Numbered from the stretch's first letter, positions 1 to 7,382 are shown. The stretch: 7,466 nucleotides of DNA from a gamma proteobacterium symbiont of Lucinoma myriamae (GCA_025655635.1 JAHXIM010000231.1:1-7466), one strand, 5' to 3'. Made by a program: numbers and translations. The notes: generated from the letters alone by a model not told the origin.

Positions 1-86
1 GTAACATTTCTGGTCTTTATGGTCACTCAAAAACAGGGATAAATCCTTATATTTCAAATAGATAATATATTTTTCAGGGCTGACTA
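1..86. mobile_element. Inward-facing end of an insertion sequence (left edge, partial)
   Basis: Positions 3-85 match the reverse complement of 7384-7466 at 76 of 83 positions with no gaps, and the match falls off just after CAGGGCTGACT. An inverted, gap-free match ending at a sharp point where a gene fragment begins is what an insertion-sequence end looks like. Most of the element, including any complete transposase, lies outside the window. One frame (plus strand, 3-65) stays open in both copies and ends at the same TAA, giving peptides of the form NISGxxGHSKxGIxPYISNR. This could be the C-terminus of a transposase ending about 20 bp from the element's end, but that is inference. I could not assign an IS family. 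The next bases (ACTTAA) resemble those beside the right copy (AATTAA when read outward), which may reflect target preference. Confidence 0.7.
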
Positions 87-512
87 CTTAAACAATACTT
101 TAATTCAAATCAGCTTTCTCAGATGACGGAAGCTCTTGATAAAAAAATTGAATATGGAAGTTTTTCTTTTCTGAATCTCAATTATTATCCCTTAGCAACA
201 CCAGGTGAGCGATTTCCTATACAGGATCCCTTACTCGAACCTGAATTATCACCCCGGCCGTCAGATCATCAGGATTTTTTTCAAGCACTTTTGGAAGGAA
301 TGGCTGATATTGAAACTTTAGCCTATAAAAAACTGGTTGATATAGGAGCCCCCTACCCCAAACTTGTAATAAGTATTGGTGGTGGTGCAACCAATAAAAG
401 CTGGCGTCATATCAGGGAGCAAAAACTCGGTATTTCTGTTATTAAAGCAAGCCGGCAACAGGCAGCTGCCGGTACCGCACTGTTGGCACAAACATCATGG
501 CATAAGGTTTAA
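87..512 (+). pseudogene. FGGY-family carbohydrate kinase, C-terminal fragment cut by an IS
   Basis: FGGY kinases phosphorylate sugars such as xylulose, ribulose or glycerol with ATP. Only about 142 residues remain, whereas the family is normally about 430-550 residues long, so just part of the C-terminal FGGY_C domain is present. The frame is open from the IS junction near 86 to the stop at 510-512. An ATG at 123 lies inside this frame and has no convincing ribosome binding site, so I do not think it is the original start. Recognisable pieces are NYYPLATPGERFPIQDP, the glycine-rich ATP-site motif ISIGGGATNKSW and the late helix QQAAAGTALLA. The YYPL.PGERFP segment recalls the D-ribulokinase/xylulokinase-like branch, but the substrate cannot be fixed from this piece. 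The actin-like N-terminal half and catalytic aspartate region are absent, so the fragment should be inactive. cysZ follows after 41 bp. Confidence 0.82.
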
Positions 513-553
513 CTACATTTTTTTATTTGCACATTTACTAACAAGGAATTTTT

Positions 554-1312
554 ATGGCTCAATGCAATAATCCAATTACAGGGATTTCTTATCTTTTTAA
601 AGCATTACCCTTGCTTACACAAAAAGGTGTAAAAAGCTTTGTTATTATTCCACTAATCATTAATATACTATTTTTCTCAATTGGTATTTATTTTGGATTT
701 GCTTATTTTGGTGAATACATGGATAAAATGCTCGATACATCAGGGCTCTGGTCCTGGGTAGCAGCCATAGTAGATATGATTAAACCTTTGCTCTATATAC
801 TATTTGGTTTAACTTTATTTGTTCTGGTATTTTATACATTTTCAATACTTGCCAACATTATCGCATCACCCTTTAATAGTTTATTGGCAGAAGCAGCTGA
901 AAGACACCTCACTGGAAAAACACAGACTAATTCAGATACAATGAAGCAGGTTATGAAAGATTTTGTACCCACTGTCTTGATGGAAATAAGAAAACTGATT
1001 TATATGATCTTATGGTCAATTCCCTTTTTGATCTTGCTCTTTGTCATACCCATCATAGGCCCTATTATCTGGTTTTTATTTACCGCATGGATGATGTCAT
1101 TACAATATATGGACTATCCTATGGGTAACCATAAGCTGAAATTTGCTGAACAACGGGCCTTACAACGCAAACAACGTTTATTTTCATTAGGTTTTGGCGG
1201 TATAACAATGGGCGCTTCAATGATACCATTAGTTAATTTTATTGTTATGCCGACTGCCGTAATTGCGGCAACAATGATTTGGGTTGATCAATATGCTGAA
1301 TCTAAAAGTTAA
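554..1312 (+). CDS. cysZ: CysZ-type sulfate transporter (EI24 family)
   Basis: CysZ is an inner-membrane sulfate permease that supplies sulfate to the assimilatory cysteine pathway. The product has 252 residues, almost the length of the E. coli protein (253). Hydrophobic stretches lie near residues 28-52, 68-106, 147-183 and 210-244. Family-like segments are the opening GISYLFKALPLLTQKGVKSFVIIPL, NIIASPFNSLLAEAAE (101-116), MSLQYMDYPMGNH (181-193) and the C-terminal VNFIVMPTAVIAATMIWV. The ATG at 554 is preceded by AAGGA at about 543-547, which supports this start. It follows the kinase remnant by 41 bp in the same direction with no obvious terminator between, so it may once have been cotranscribed with the kinase. 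In the present arrangement transcription may come from the IS or a promoter inside the remnant. Related EI24 proteins without sulfate transport are an alternative, but length and motifs favour CysZ. Confidence 0.88.
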   Translation: MAQCNNPITGISYLFKALPLLTQKGVKSFVIIPLIINILFFSIGIYFGFAYFGEYMDKMLDTSGLWSWVAAIVDMIKPLLYILFGLTLFVLVFYTFSILANIIASPFNSLLAEAAERHLTGKTQTNSDTMKQVMKDFVPTVLMEIRKLIYMILWSIPFLILLFVIPIIGPIIWFLFTAWMMSLQYMDYPMGNHKLKFAEQRALQRKQRLFSLGFGGITMGASMIPLVNFIVMPTAVIAATMIWVDQYAESKS

Positions 1313-1361
1313 AATTTACTTATCACTATTCAGTGTATTAATAACGAAATGTCTGTAGCTG

Positions 1362-1433
1362 CTTATTTTTCTGACTTTGTCTATCTGTGCGTAGCGACAT
1401 CCAAAAACAGTAAGTCAAAATCAGAAAAATAAG
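1362..1433. repeat. Imperfect palindrome between convergent cysZ and truA
   Basis: Arm 1362-1374 (CTTATTTTTCTGA) is perfectly complementary to 1421-1433. The pairing continues inward for eight more positions with two mismatches, giving 21-bp arms around a loop of about 30 bp. The loop can add a small CTGT/ACAG pairing (1385-1388 with 1407-1410). It sits in the 137-bp gap between the converging ends of cysZ and truA and could stop transcription in both directions. However, neither side has the run of T residues expected of an intrinsic terminator. Part of it recurs at 6227-6246, so a small dispersed repeat is an alternative reading. Confidence 0.6.
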
Positions 1434-1449
1434 TGACGTTATCGTTGTT

Positions 1450-2235
1450 TTAAATAATTGTTTTAGAGTTAATCTGTGGTAACTCAAATTTTTCATCATA
1501 GGTAACGTTAGTTAAATATAAGCCGCCAGAAGGTGCGGTTTTACCACCTTTTGTTCTATCCCTGGCTTCTAATACATCAAGAGCCCACTCAGGTTCAGCT
1601 TCACCTGAGCCTATAGCCATCAATACTCCTGCAATATTTCTAACCATATGATGTAAAAATGAATTGGCTTGAATATCAATATAAAAATATTCACCATGTT
1701 GAGAAACATTGAGAAAAAAAACTGTTTTAACCGAACTTTTAGCCTGACACTTTACCGTACGATAGGAATTAAAATCATGCTCACCAACCAGATATTTTGC
1801 TGCTTCTTGCATCCGGGATAAATTTAGAGCTCTTGGATCCCATGAGACACGATGATTTAAAAATGTGGGTCTGATGGTTCTGGAAAGAATAACATAACGA
1901 TACTGACGACGCTGGGCAGAAAATCGAGCATGAAAATTATCATCGACAGAATGAGCCCAGAGTACACTTATCGTCTGATCTGTTAAATAGCGATTAGCAC
2001 CTAATACCCATGAACGCATGCTTCTTTCAGCATTGGTCTCAAAGTGAATAACTTGCTCAGTCGCATGGACACCAGTATCAGTTCTTCCTGCTACCTGACA
2101 TTTTGAAATAGTTTCATTGGCGATTTTACTCAAAGCAATTTCAAGTTTTTCCTGTACTGTTGGCATATTACCATCCTGTATTTGCCAACCAGAAAAAGCA
2201 AAACCATCATATTCAATGCCTAAAGCAATACGCAT
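1450..2235 (-). CDS. truA: tRNA pseudouridine(38-40) synthase TruA
   Basis: TruA converts uridines 38, 39 and 40 in the tRNA anticodon stem-loop to pseudouridine, acting in the cytoplasm on many tRNAs. The product has 261 residues, a normal length. The N-terminus (MRIALGIEYDGFAFSGWQIQ) and the catalytic motif GRTDTGVHA (50-58, nucleophile Asp53) are typical. So are ARFSAQRRQYRYVI (103-116), the FNSYR segment (155-159), NSFLHHMVRN (191-200) and TAPSGGLYL (233-241). All expected catalytic and substrate-binding blocks are present, so the enzyme should be active. The start is an ATG with only a weak upstream purine signal (TATGGTTTTTATCT before it), consistent with translation as the last gene of an operon. 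It lies 41 bp after the CbiQ/EcfT-like gene and in the same direction as fimV, a fimV-truA linkage seen in other Gammaproteobacteria. Confidence 0.97.
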   Translation of the reverse strand: MRIALGIEYDGFAFSGWQIQDGNMPTVQEKLEIALSKIANETISKCQVAGRTDTGVHATEQVIHFETNAERSMRSWVLGANRYLTDQTISVLWAHSVDDNFHARFSAQRRQYRYVILSRTIRPTFLNHRVSWDPRALNLSRMQEAAKYLVGEHDFNSYRTVKCQAKSSVKTVFFLNVSQHGEYFYIDIQANSFLHHMVRNIAGVLMAIGSGEAEPEWALDVLEARDRTKGGKTAPSGGLYLTNVTYDEKFELPQINSKTII

Positions 2236-2248
2236 AGATAAAAACCAT

Positions 2249-2284
2249 AGTTATAAACTAACGTTATAAAGCAACGTTATAAAG
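2249..2284. repeat. Short tandem direct repeat between the EcfT-like gene and truA
   Basis: AACGTTATAAAG occurs twice, at 2260-2271 and 2273-2284, with one base between the copies. A weaker third unit (AGTTATAAACT) lies at 2249-2259. Each good copy contains the palindrome AACGTT. The second copy overlaps the stop codon and last two codons of the membrane-protein gene, so the repeat probably arose by slippage at its 3' end and lies in the leader of truA. A regulatory role is possible but not shown. Confidence 0.6.
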
Positions 2285-2927
2285 AGATGTAAAGTGATAA
2301 GCATAATACCATAGGGAGAATAAATTGTTTCGCATCAGGTGCTTCTAAACAATTAACCGTATAGGATTTACCAGAAGTATTTTCAGCTTCATCAAGAATT
2401 TCGTGCAAAATTATACCAGAGAGTTCAACAAGATAAAAAAGTGATTGTTTTTTTTGTTTATATTCAGACAATCGTCCTGATAAATCTTCAATATAATCAA
2501 GAGTTAAAACAGCTCTAAGTGAAATTCTTTCCACATCAATATGTAGAAATTGTAAGGGTGAAAATAACCATAACAGTGCCGAGAGTATTTCTTCCTTTGA
2601 TGTCATTTTAATAAAAAGATTAACTGAAAAAAGGATAATAACAAGGACAGAAATACGGAAGAAACCTGGAACAAAACGCTCATTAAGAATATTAAATAAA
2701 GAGGATGAAGCTTGAAGTTCAGGTGTGTAATAATAATAAATGATTAAAATTGATAAAAAAAACCATTTCAATCTAAAAAGCATTTTTATGGCAGAAGTCC
2801 ATAAATGTAAATTTAATATATAAAAAGGAAGTAGTAATATTGCTGTTAAAAGAAGAGTAAACCAGCTACCTTGCGTGATAAAGATTGTAACAATAATAAG
2901 GCTGACAATCTTTATAGCAGGGTGCAT
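2277..2927 (-). CDS. Small inner-membrane protein resembling CbiQ/EcfT transporter components
   Basis: The product has 216 residues. Hydrophobic segments lie near 4-19, 22-39, 54-66, 89-107 and 200-215. The opening (HPAIKIVSLIIVTIF) and the block MTSKEEILSALLWLFSPLQFLHIDVERISLRAVLTL (108-143) resemble the membrane-embedded T component of energy-coupling-factor vitamin and metal transporters. In that family a TT...EL...L..LL.PL pattern precedes the coupling helices. The conserved Ala-Arg-Gly coupling motifs are not clear; the nearest candidate is SGRLSEY (150-156). No ECF ATPase or substrate-binding gene is in the window, so transport is unproven. The ATG follows the fimV stop by 17 bp and truA comes 41 bp later, so it is almost certainly in their operon. 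It may be a diverged T-like protein with another job, for example at the cell envelope with FimV. The sequence runs of aromatic and leucine residues are ordinary for a membrane protein. Confidence 0.72.
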   Translation of the reverse strand: MHPAIKIVSLIIVTIFITQGSWFTLLLTAILLLPFYILNLHLWTSAIKMLFRLKWFFLSILIIYYYYTPELQASSSLFNILNERFVPGFFRISVLVIILFSVNLFIKMTSKEEILSALLWLFSPLQFLHIDVERISLRAVLTLDYIEDLSGRLSEYKQKKQSLFYLVELSGIILHEILDEAENTSGKSYTVNCLEAPDAKQFILPMVLCLSLYISL

Positions 2928-2944
2928 GGCTTAATTCAGGGCGA

Positions 2945-5836
2945 TTATGATGTTGTTTGTTCCAGTAATGATTGAGCTTGAGACTTTTGCTCATCATCAC
3001 CCTCATCAATGACTTCGTTTAGAATACTGCTCGCAGATTCCATATCTCCCATATCAATGTATGCTTTGGCAAGATCAAGTTTAGTGCCTACAGCATCAAG
3101 TTCGGGGAAATCATCTTCTAAATCATCAAAATCAACCTCACTATCAAATAATTCAAGATCATCATCTTCAGCTAAGGCGGCACCAGTATCATCCGTCTCA
3201 AGGACAGTATCACTGTCATCTAATTCAAGGCTGATTTCTGAATCATCATCAGTATCCAGTTCAAAACTCATTTCTGAACCATCAACATCGTCCAGTTCAA
3301 GACTCATTTCTGAACTATCAACATCGTCCAGCTCAAGACTCATTTCTGAATCATCACTATCATCTGCTAGTTCAAGGCTGGTATCAATATCGTCGATATT
3401 ATCTAATTCAAGGTTCTCAAGTTCAAGCTCCTTGTTATCTTCTACGTCGAGACTATCATCAAGCTGAAGAGTGCTTTCTAAATCAAGCATATCACTATTA
3501 TCATCTGTAACAAGCTCTTCTAAAGATAAATCAGTATCATTTGAGCTTTCACTATCAGTGCCCTCATCTAAATCATCAAGTGATAACTCAGATGATTCAT
3601 CAATAGGTTCGAGTTCTAAAGACCCTTCAGCAGTATCAAAAGAATCATCTAATGATAAGCTAAGATCATCATCATTTGAGTTGTCATCACCTAAGATTGA
3701 ATCTTCGTTTAAATTGAGTTCTTCAGTATCAAGAGAAAGATCATCTGATAAATCATCCATTGAAAGCTCGGATTCAGCTGTATCTTCGACTGCACTATCT
3801 TCATCAATAGAAAAGTCTTCATTTGCAGAAATATCTTCATCAAATGAATCGGGCATATCAATATTAAGTTCCAGCTTATCGGCCCAGGATTTTGCTTTTG
3901 TCCATTCAGAGGTAAGTTCATAATCATCATTTGATTTCTGTAATAAACCTTTTACAACATCTGCTTGAATTGCAAAAGAATCTTTAAGGTTATCTCCATG
4001 ATAGACCTCAAGAAGTTTCATTTGATAATCTAGTCGTTCGGGTTCATTTTTAAGAGCACCTTGTAATAATTCTTCAGCTTGTTGATAACGACCATAAACC
4101 ATAAATACATCAGCTTCAGAAATTGGATCAGCTTCAGTATCATCGGGTTGTAAGGATTCCATATCATCAGCAGAAAAATCACTTAAAAAAGAGGTTTCAT
4201 TATCAGATGCCAAAACATCTTTACTGGACTCGACCAGTTCAGAATCTTCTATTGCAAAATCACTTGCATCATCTGTCAATTGTGAATCAAGAATACTTTC
4301 TTCAAATTCATTTTCCTTTTTTCCACGTCCACGAAGCCCGAGCCATGCAAATATAAGCACTAAAAGACCGCCGCCGGCAGTATAAGGCAACATGTCTTCA
4401 CTTAGTAGCACATCTATTACGTTTTCCTGAGGTAAAGGCTTAGGTGCTGGTTTAATAACGGGCTTTGCCTTGGGTTTAGGCTTAACATCAGACTTCACAG
4501 AAGGTTTTGCCACAGGTTGAACAACAGGCTTGGTCTCAATAACTTCAGTTGCTGCTATAATTTCATTAATAGTCGCAGGTTCAGTTACAGGCATATCAAC
4601 ATCAACATTAGCCATTTCATCCTTAGTTAATTCAACTGAAGGGTCTATATGTTCAGAAAGAATAGATTCAGTGACAGCAATAGTTTCTTCTTCTGCTTCA
4701 GACTTGACTAAATCATCTGTAGTTTGAATATCTATGGTAACTTCATCTGTGGTTTGAACTTCTTTGCTAATATCATCTGTAGTAACAGACTCATCTGAAC
4801 TTGCTAATTCTTGCTGTCTTTGTAAGTCTGCCAGACTTTCATCTTTAAGTTGAACTAAAGAGGATTTTGTTTTAAGAAGTTCTTCCAGTTCTTTAATACG
4901 AGTTCTTAACTCCTGGTTCTGAACTTCTTTAGATTCAAGATCTTCTGTTGTCAGTGCCAACTTTTCTTTTAGCTGGCCATCTGTTGCTTTGCTTTCAGGA
5001 GTAGTAATACTACGATCAACGATATTTGCATCCGTTTTTTGTTTTCTGGTGTTTTTCCAGTTTTGATATTGTTCTTTTACCTGACGATTAGCCATTGAAC
5101 GGCTAAGTTTGTTTAAACTTTCTCTATTTTTGATACGTAACACATAGCCTGCTTTAAGATTATTAATATTATTATTAATAAAAGCATCTGGGTTATCACG
5201 TAATAAAGCCATCATCATTTGATCAACTGAAACGTTTGCGGGTGCCATATTTTTGGCAATCACCCACAATGTATCATTTCTTTTGGTTGGTCCGTATGCT
5301 AATTCACCATTACTATCGGCGGGTGTAAGCACATAATTGGATTTACTTTTTGTTGCCGTGGATTTAGCTGATTTTGGCTGTGTGCGTTTTACCTGAGATG
5401 AACGTGAAGCTGAAGCAGTTGTTACTGCCCGTGTTTGCTTTTTTATAAATTCAGGAGGATCAAGCAACATAGTATACTCTTTAAGTAGACGACCTGAACC
5501 CCAGACGGCTTCAATTAGAAAGTTGGCAAATGGCTCTCTAAACGGCTTTCTTGTGGTAATAGAAACATAACTTTTACCACCTCGTTGTAAAATTTTAAAG
5601 CTAAACTTGGAGAGGTAATCACTATGCTCAATATTTGCGCGTGAGTAAATTGTCTTAGGAGCCAATCCAACTCGTAATGTATCAAGATCTTTTTTTGCTA
5701 CTGAATGAAGTGCTATTTCTGCATTCAGGGGTTGATTCAATGTAGAATTGACCTGTATATCCCCCATACCTAATGCCCAACTGGCCACAGGTGACATTAA
5801 GAATGACACGGTACATGCAAGGATTGATTTACGCAC
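2945..5836 (-). CDS. fimV: FimV/HubP-type polar hub and type IV pilus assembly protein
   Basis: FimV is an inner-membrane hub with a peptidoglycan-binding periplasmic part and a cytoplasmic part. In Pseudomonas it is needed for type IV pilus assembly and twitching; its Vibrio homologue HubP recruits polar proteins. The 963 residues show, in order: a signal peptide (1 to about 21, ending ASWA); the conserved N-terminal domain opening LGMGDIQVNSTLNQPLNAEI; a LysM/FimV core (about 181-236, from KRNDTLW to AGYVLRI); a coiled coil (about 285-345); a Lys/Pro-rich stretch (434-470); one membrane segment (about 484-502); and a TPR-like segment (about 572-632). A very acidic Asp/Ser/Leu region (about 640-915) follows, then the FimV C-terminal domain (about 913-960, TKLDLAKAYIDMGDMESA). 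Length is close to the P. aeruginosa protein (about 919). The start is GTG, chosen because AAGGGAG lies just upstream and a proper signal peptide follows. It heads a probable operon with the EcfT-like gene and truA. Confidence 0.96.
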   Translation of the reverse strand: MRKSILACTVSFLMSPVASWALGMGDIQVNSTLNQPLNAEIALHSVAKKDLDTLRVGLAPKTIYSRANIEHSDYLSKFSFKILQRGGKSYVSITTRKPFREPFANFLIEAVWGSGRLLKEYTMLLDPPEFIKKQTRAVTTASASRSSQVKRTQPKSAKSTATKSKSNYVLTPADSNGELAYGPTKRNDTLWVIAKNMAPANVSVDQMMMALLRDNPDAFINNNINNLKAGYVLRIKNRESLNKLSRSMANRQVKEQYQNWKNTRKQKTDANIVDRSITTPESKATDGQLKEKLALTTEDLESKEVQNQELRTRIKELEELLKTKSSLVQLKDESLADLQRQQELASSDESVTTDDISKEVQTTDEVTIDIQTTDDLVKSEAEEETIAVTESILSEHIDPSVELTKDEMANVDVDMPVTEPATINEIIAATEVIETKPVVQPVAKPSVKSDVKPKPKAKPVIKPAPKPLPQENVIDVLLSEDMLPYTAGGGLLVLIFAWLGLRGRGKKENEFEESILDSQLTDDASDFAIEDSELVESSKDVLASDNETSFLSDFSADDMESLQPDDTEADPISEADVFMVYGRYQQAEELLQGALKNEPERLDYQMKLLEVYHGDNLKDSFAIQADVVKGLLQKSNDDYELTSEWTKAKSWADKLELNIDMPDSFDEDISANEDFSIDEDSAVEDTAESELSMDDLSDDLSLDTEELNLNEDSILGDDNSNDDDLSLSLDDSFDTAEGSLELEPIDESSELSLDDLDEGTDSESSNDTDLSLEELVTDDNSDMLDLESTLQLDDSLDVEDNKELELENLELDNIDDIDTSLELADDSDDSEMSLELDDVDSSEMSLELDDVDGSEMSFELDTDDDSEISLELDDSDTVLETDDTGAALAEDDDLELFDSEVDFDDLEDDFPELDAVGTKLDLAKAYIDMGDMESASSILNEVIDEGDDEQKSQAQSLLEQTTS
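3206..3349 (-). repeat. Four tandem 12-residue acidic repeats inside fimV
   Basis: FimV residues 830-877 are four consecutive 36-bp units: SEMSLELDDVDS, SEMSLELDDVDG, SEMSFELDTDDD and SEISLELDDSDT. The first two are identical in protein except for the last residue and nearly identical in DNA, which indicates recent duplication; the outer units have drifted. They lie in the acidic cytoplasmic linker before the C-terminal domain. Such in-frame repeats can change in number between strains without breaking the protein. Confidence 0.9.
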
Positions 5837-6262
5837 TTGCTGACTCCCTTTTTAATTTAGATATAATTTTATTTACAATATAATGCCATAAAATTAGTAC
5901 AAATTTGAGAAAAAGCAATTGATATGCTTAATTAGTCTCAAAAAAACTCACTTTTTTAGTCAATAATGATTTCAGGTATCATTTACAAAGTCTAAAAACC
6001 GAGTAAGTACTCATTTAAAATATATGATAGCATTTTTTTTCAAAAAAACTTAGCTTATTTTTCTTTATTATTAGTATGTTAAAATAAGATATTCAAGAAA
6101 AACATTAACTAAACAGATAATTTATTAAAAATTGTAGATTGAATCACACTTCTATACATTTTTTGCTAATTTTGAGACCAGGGAGTCAATTTAAAATGTA
6201 ATGATTCAGTCTATTGATTACAAAAAGTCTGTAGTTGCTTATTTTTATACTTTATATAATTC
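5837..6262. other. AT-rich intergenic region upstream of fimV
   Basis: About 500 bp separate fimV from the end of its truncated paralogue, and no convincing gene is present on either strand. The fimV ribosome binding site (AAGGGAG, about 5843-5849 on the minus strand) lies at the left edge. A possible minus-strand -10 box TATATT (5877-5882) has only TTGTAC (5897-5902) as a -35, with a 14-bp gap that is too short, so I do not call a promoter. A near-palindrome GAGTA-AG-TACTC is at 6001-6012. Arms CTTATTTT (6054-6061) and AAAATAAG (6081-6088) can form a small hairpin. These are candidates only. Confidence 0.5.
6227..6246. repeat. Second copy of a 20-bp intergenic repeat
   Basis: GTCTGTAGTTGCTTATTTTT here matches 1351-1370 (GTCTGTAGCTGCTTATTTTT) at 19 of 20 positions, and weaker similarity continues for several bases. 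Both copies are intergenic and near the 3' ends of genes. The first copy overlaps the palindrome at 1362-1433; this one lacks the matching inverted arm. It may be a remnant of a short mobile or structural repeat. The low complexity of the T run lowers confidence. Confidence 0.5.
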
Positions 6263-6291
6263 AAAAAAAACCACCAAATAAATATTGGTGG
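6263..6291 (-). terminator. Intrinsic terminator of the truncated fimV paralogue
   Basis: Read on the minus strand, CCACCAA pairs with TTGGTGG (6285-6291 with 6271-6277) around a 7-nt loop and is followed at once by eight T residues (6263-6270). It starts 47 bp after the TAG at 6339-6341. This is the best intrinsic terminator in the window, and it separates the paralogue from fimV transcription. Confidence 0.85.
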
Positions 6292-6338
6292 TAAAATATT
6301 TTTTTATTCTACTAAATTTTTTTGACTTAAAAAAAGTA

Positions 6339-7382
6339 CTACTCTCTATGATTGTCAGATGCTGTTATACTTGATGAAACATTTTTTGTATCAATTAATT
6401 GTTCTGTTGAACCTATACGCGTTGTATCAGTTGATCTTGAAGTGCTGTCTTCTTTTACCTCGGCATTTTTATCTGATTCAAGTGCATCTTTTTTTATTCT
6501 TCTTAGTTTCAACTGTTTTTGAAGAATAGCCATGTTTTTATCTTTTAGTTTTATTAAAGATATCTTAGTATCAATAAGTGCTTCAAGTTCTCTGATACGG
6601 GTTTTAAGCTCTTGATTTTCCATATTTTTAGAATTTAGATCTTCACTGGCAACTGACAACTCTTCTTTTAAAGTTTCAGCTTTAGAACGTTTATCATCAT
6701 TTGCCCCGGATTTATTCGTTTTACCGGAAGATACTAATGATAGTTTACCATCATTAACCTTGTTTTCAGGTTGATGAATATTTCGATCAACTAAATGTTC
6801 TACCGATTTTTGCTTCCTTACTGCTTTCCAGCTTTCATATTGTGCTTTAACCTGTTGATTTGCCATTGAACGACTAGTTTTATTTAATTTATTTCGATCT
6901 TTAATACGTAAAACATAACCGGTTTTAAGGTTATTAATATTATTGTTTGAAAATGCATCCGGATTATCACGTAATAAGGCCATCATCATTTGTTCAACAG
7001 ATACATTGGCAGGCGCCATTATTTTTGCTATATGCCATAGTGTATCATTTCGTTTTATCATATGAGATGTCAATTCAGCAGAATTTTTCTCCGACACAAG
7101 AACAAGGTCTACCTCTTTTTTACTCATAGGATTACTATTCACATTCTTTCTCATTTGTGTAAACGTTGCTGATTTTTTAATCTGAGAGGAATTTGAAGAT
7201 AATTGTGATATTGAAACAGGTCGTGCATGCTTTGCAATAAATTCTGGCGGATCAAGTAAAACAGTATATTCCCTAATTAAATGACCAGAATCCCAGCTTG
7301 CTTCAATAAGAAAATTGGCAAATGGAATTTTAAATGGTTTTCTTGTTGTTACAGAAATATAATTTTTACCATTCCGCTTAAT
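6339..7382 (-). pseudogene. FimV-like LysM protein, 5' end removed by an IS, no membrane or cytoplasmic part
   Basis: The frame is open from the IS junction to a TAG at 6339-6341, about 347 residues. It aligns with FimV from about residue 84 (KRNGKNYISVTTRKPF beside QRGGKSYVSITTRKPF) through the LysM core to the coiled coil. From KRNDTLW to the end of the match 60 of 70 residues agree with FimV 185-254. The linker between PPEF and the LysM differs strongly. The coiled coil (ENQELKTRIRELEALIDTK and beyond) is kept, then the protein ends at ASDNHRE where FimV would continue to its membrane helix. The signal peptide and first 80 or so residues are missing because the IS sits there. An internal ATG at 7152-7154 would give 271 residues without a signal peptide, so I do not regard it as the natural start. 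Frame and LysM conservation suggest it was functional until recently. Its intact form would be a soluble or cell-wall-bound periplasmic FimV relative. Confidence 0.85.

Noticed and set aside
376..570. Plus-strand 64-residue ORF overlapping the kinase remnant and the start of cysZ
   Set aside because: It is a frame-shifted shadow of the well-recognised kinase sequence and lacks a ribosome binding site.
1362..1433. Bidirectional intrinsic terminator between cysZ and truA
   Set aside because: The stem is AT-rich with a loop of about 30 nt and has no T run on either side, so I listed it as a palindromic repeat.
3009..3923. Two long serine-rich plus-strand ORFs (3009-3467 and 3471-3923)
   Set aside because: They are antisense to the Asp/Glu/Ser/Leu-rich part of fimV. 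GAT, GAA and TCA codons read in reverse give Ser-rich open frames, and neither has a ribosome binding site or recognisable domain.
4123..4727. Short plus-strand ORFs opposite the middle of fimV
   Set aside because: They have no family features and lie fully inside a clearly coding antisense frame.
5876..5902. Possible sigma-70 promoter for fimV (TTGTAC and TATATT)
   Set aside because: The spacer is only 14 bp and the region is so AT-rich that such hexamers occur by chance.
6947..7129. Plus-strand 60-residue ORF opposite the FimV paralogue
   Set aside because: It lies antisense to the conserved LysM coding region, with no start signal or homology that I recognise.
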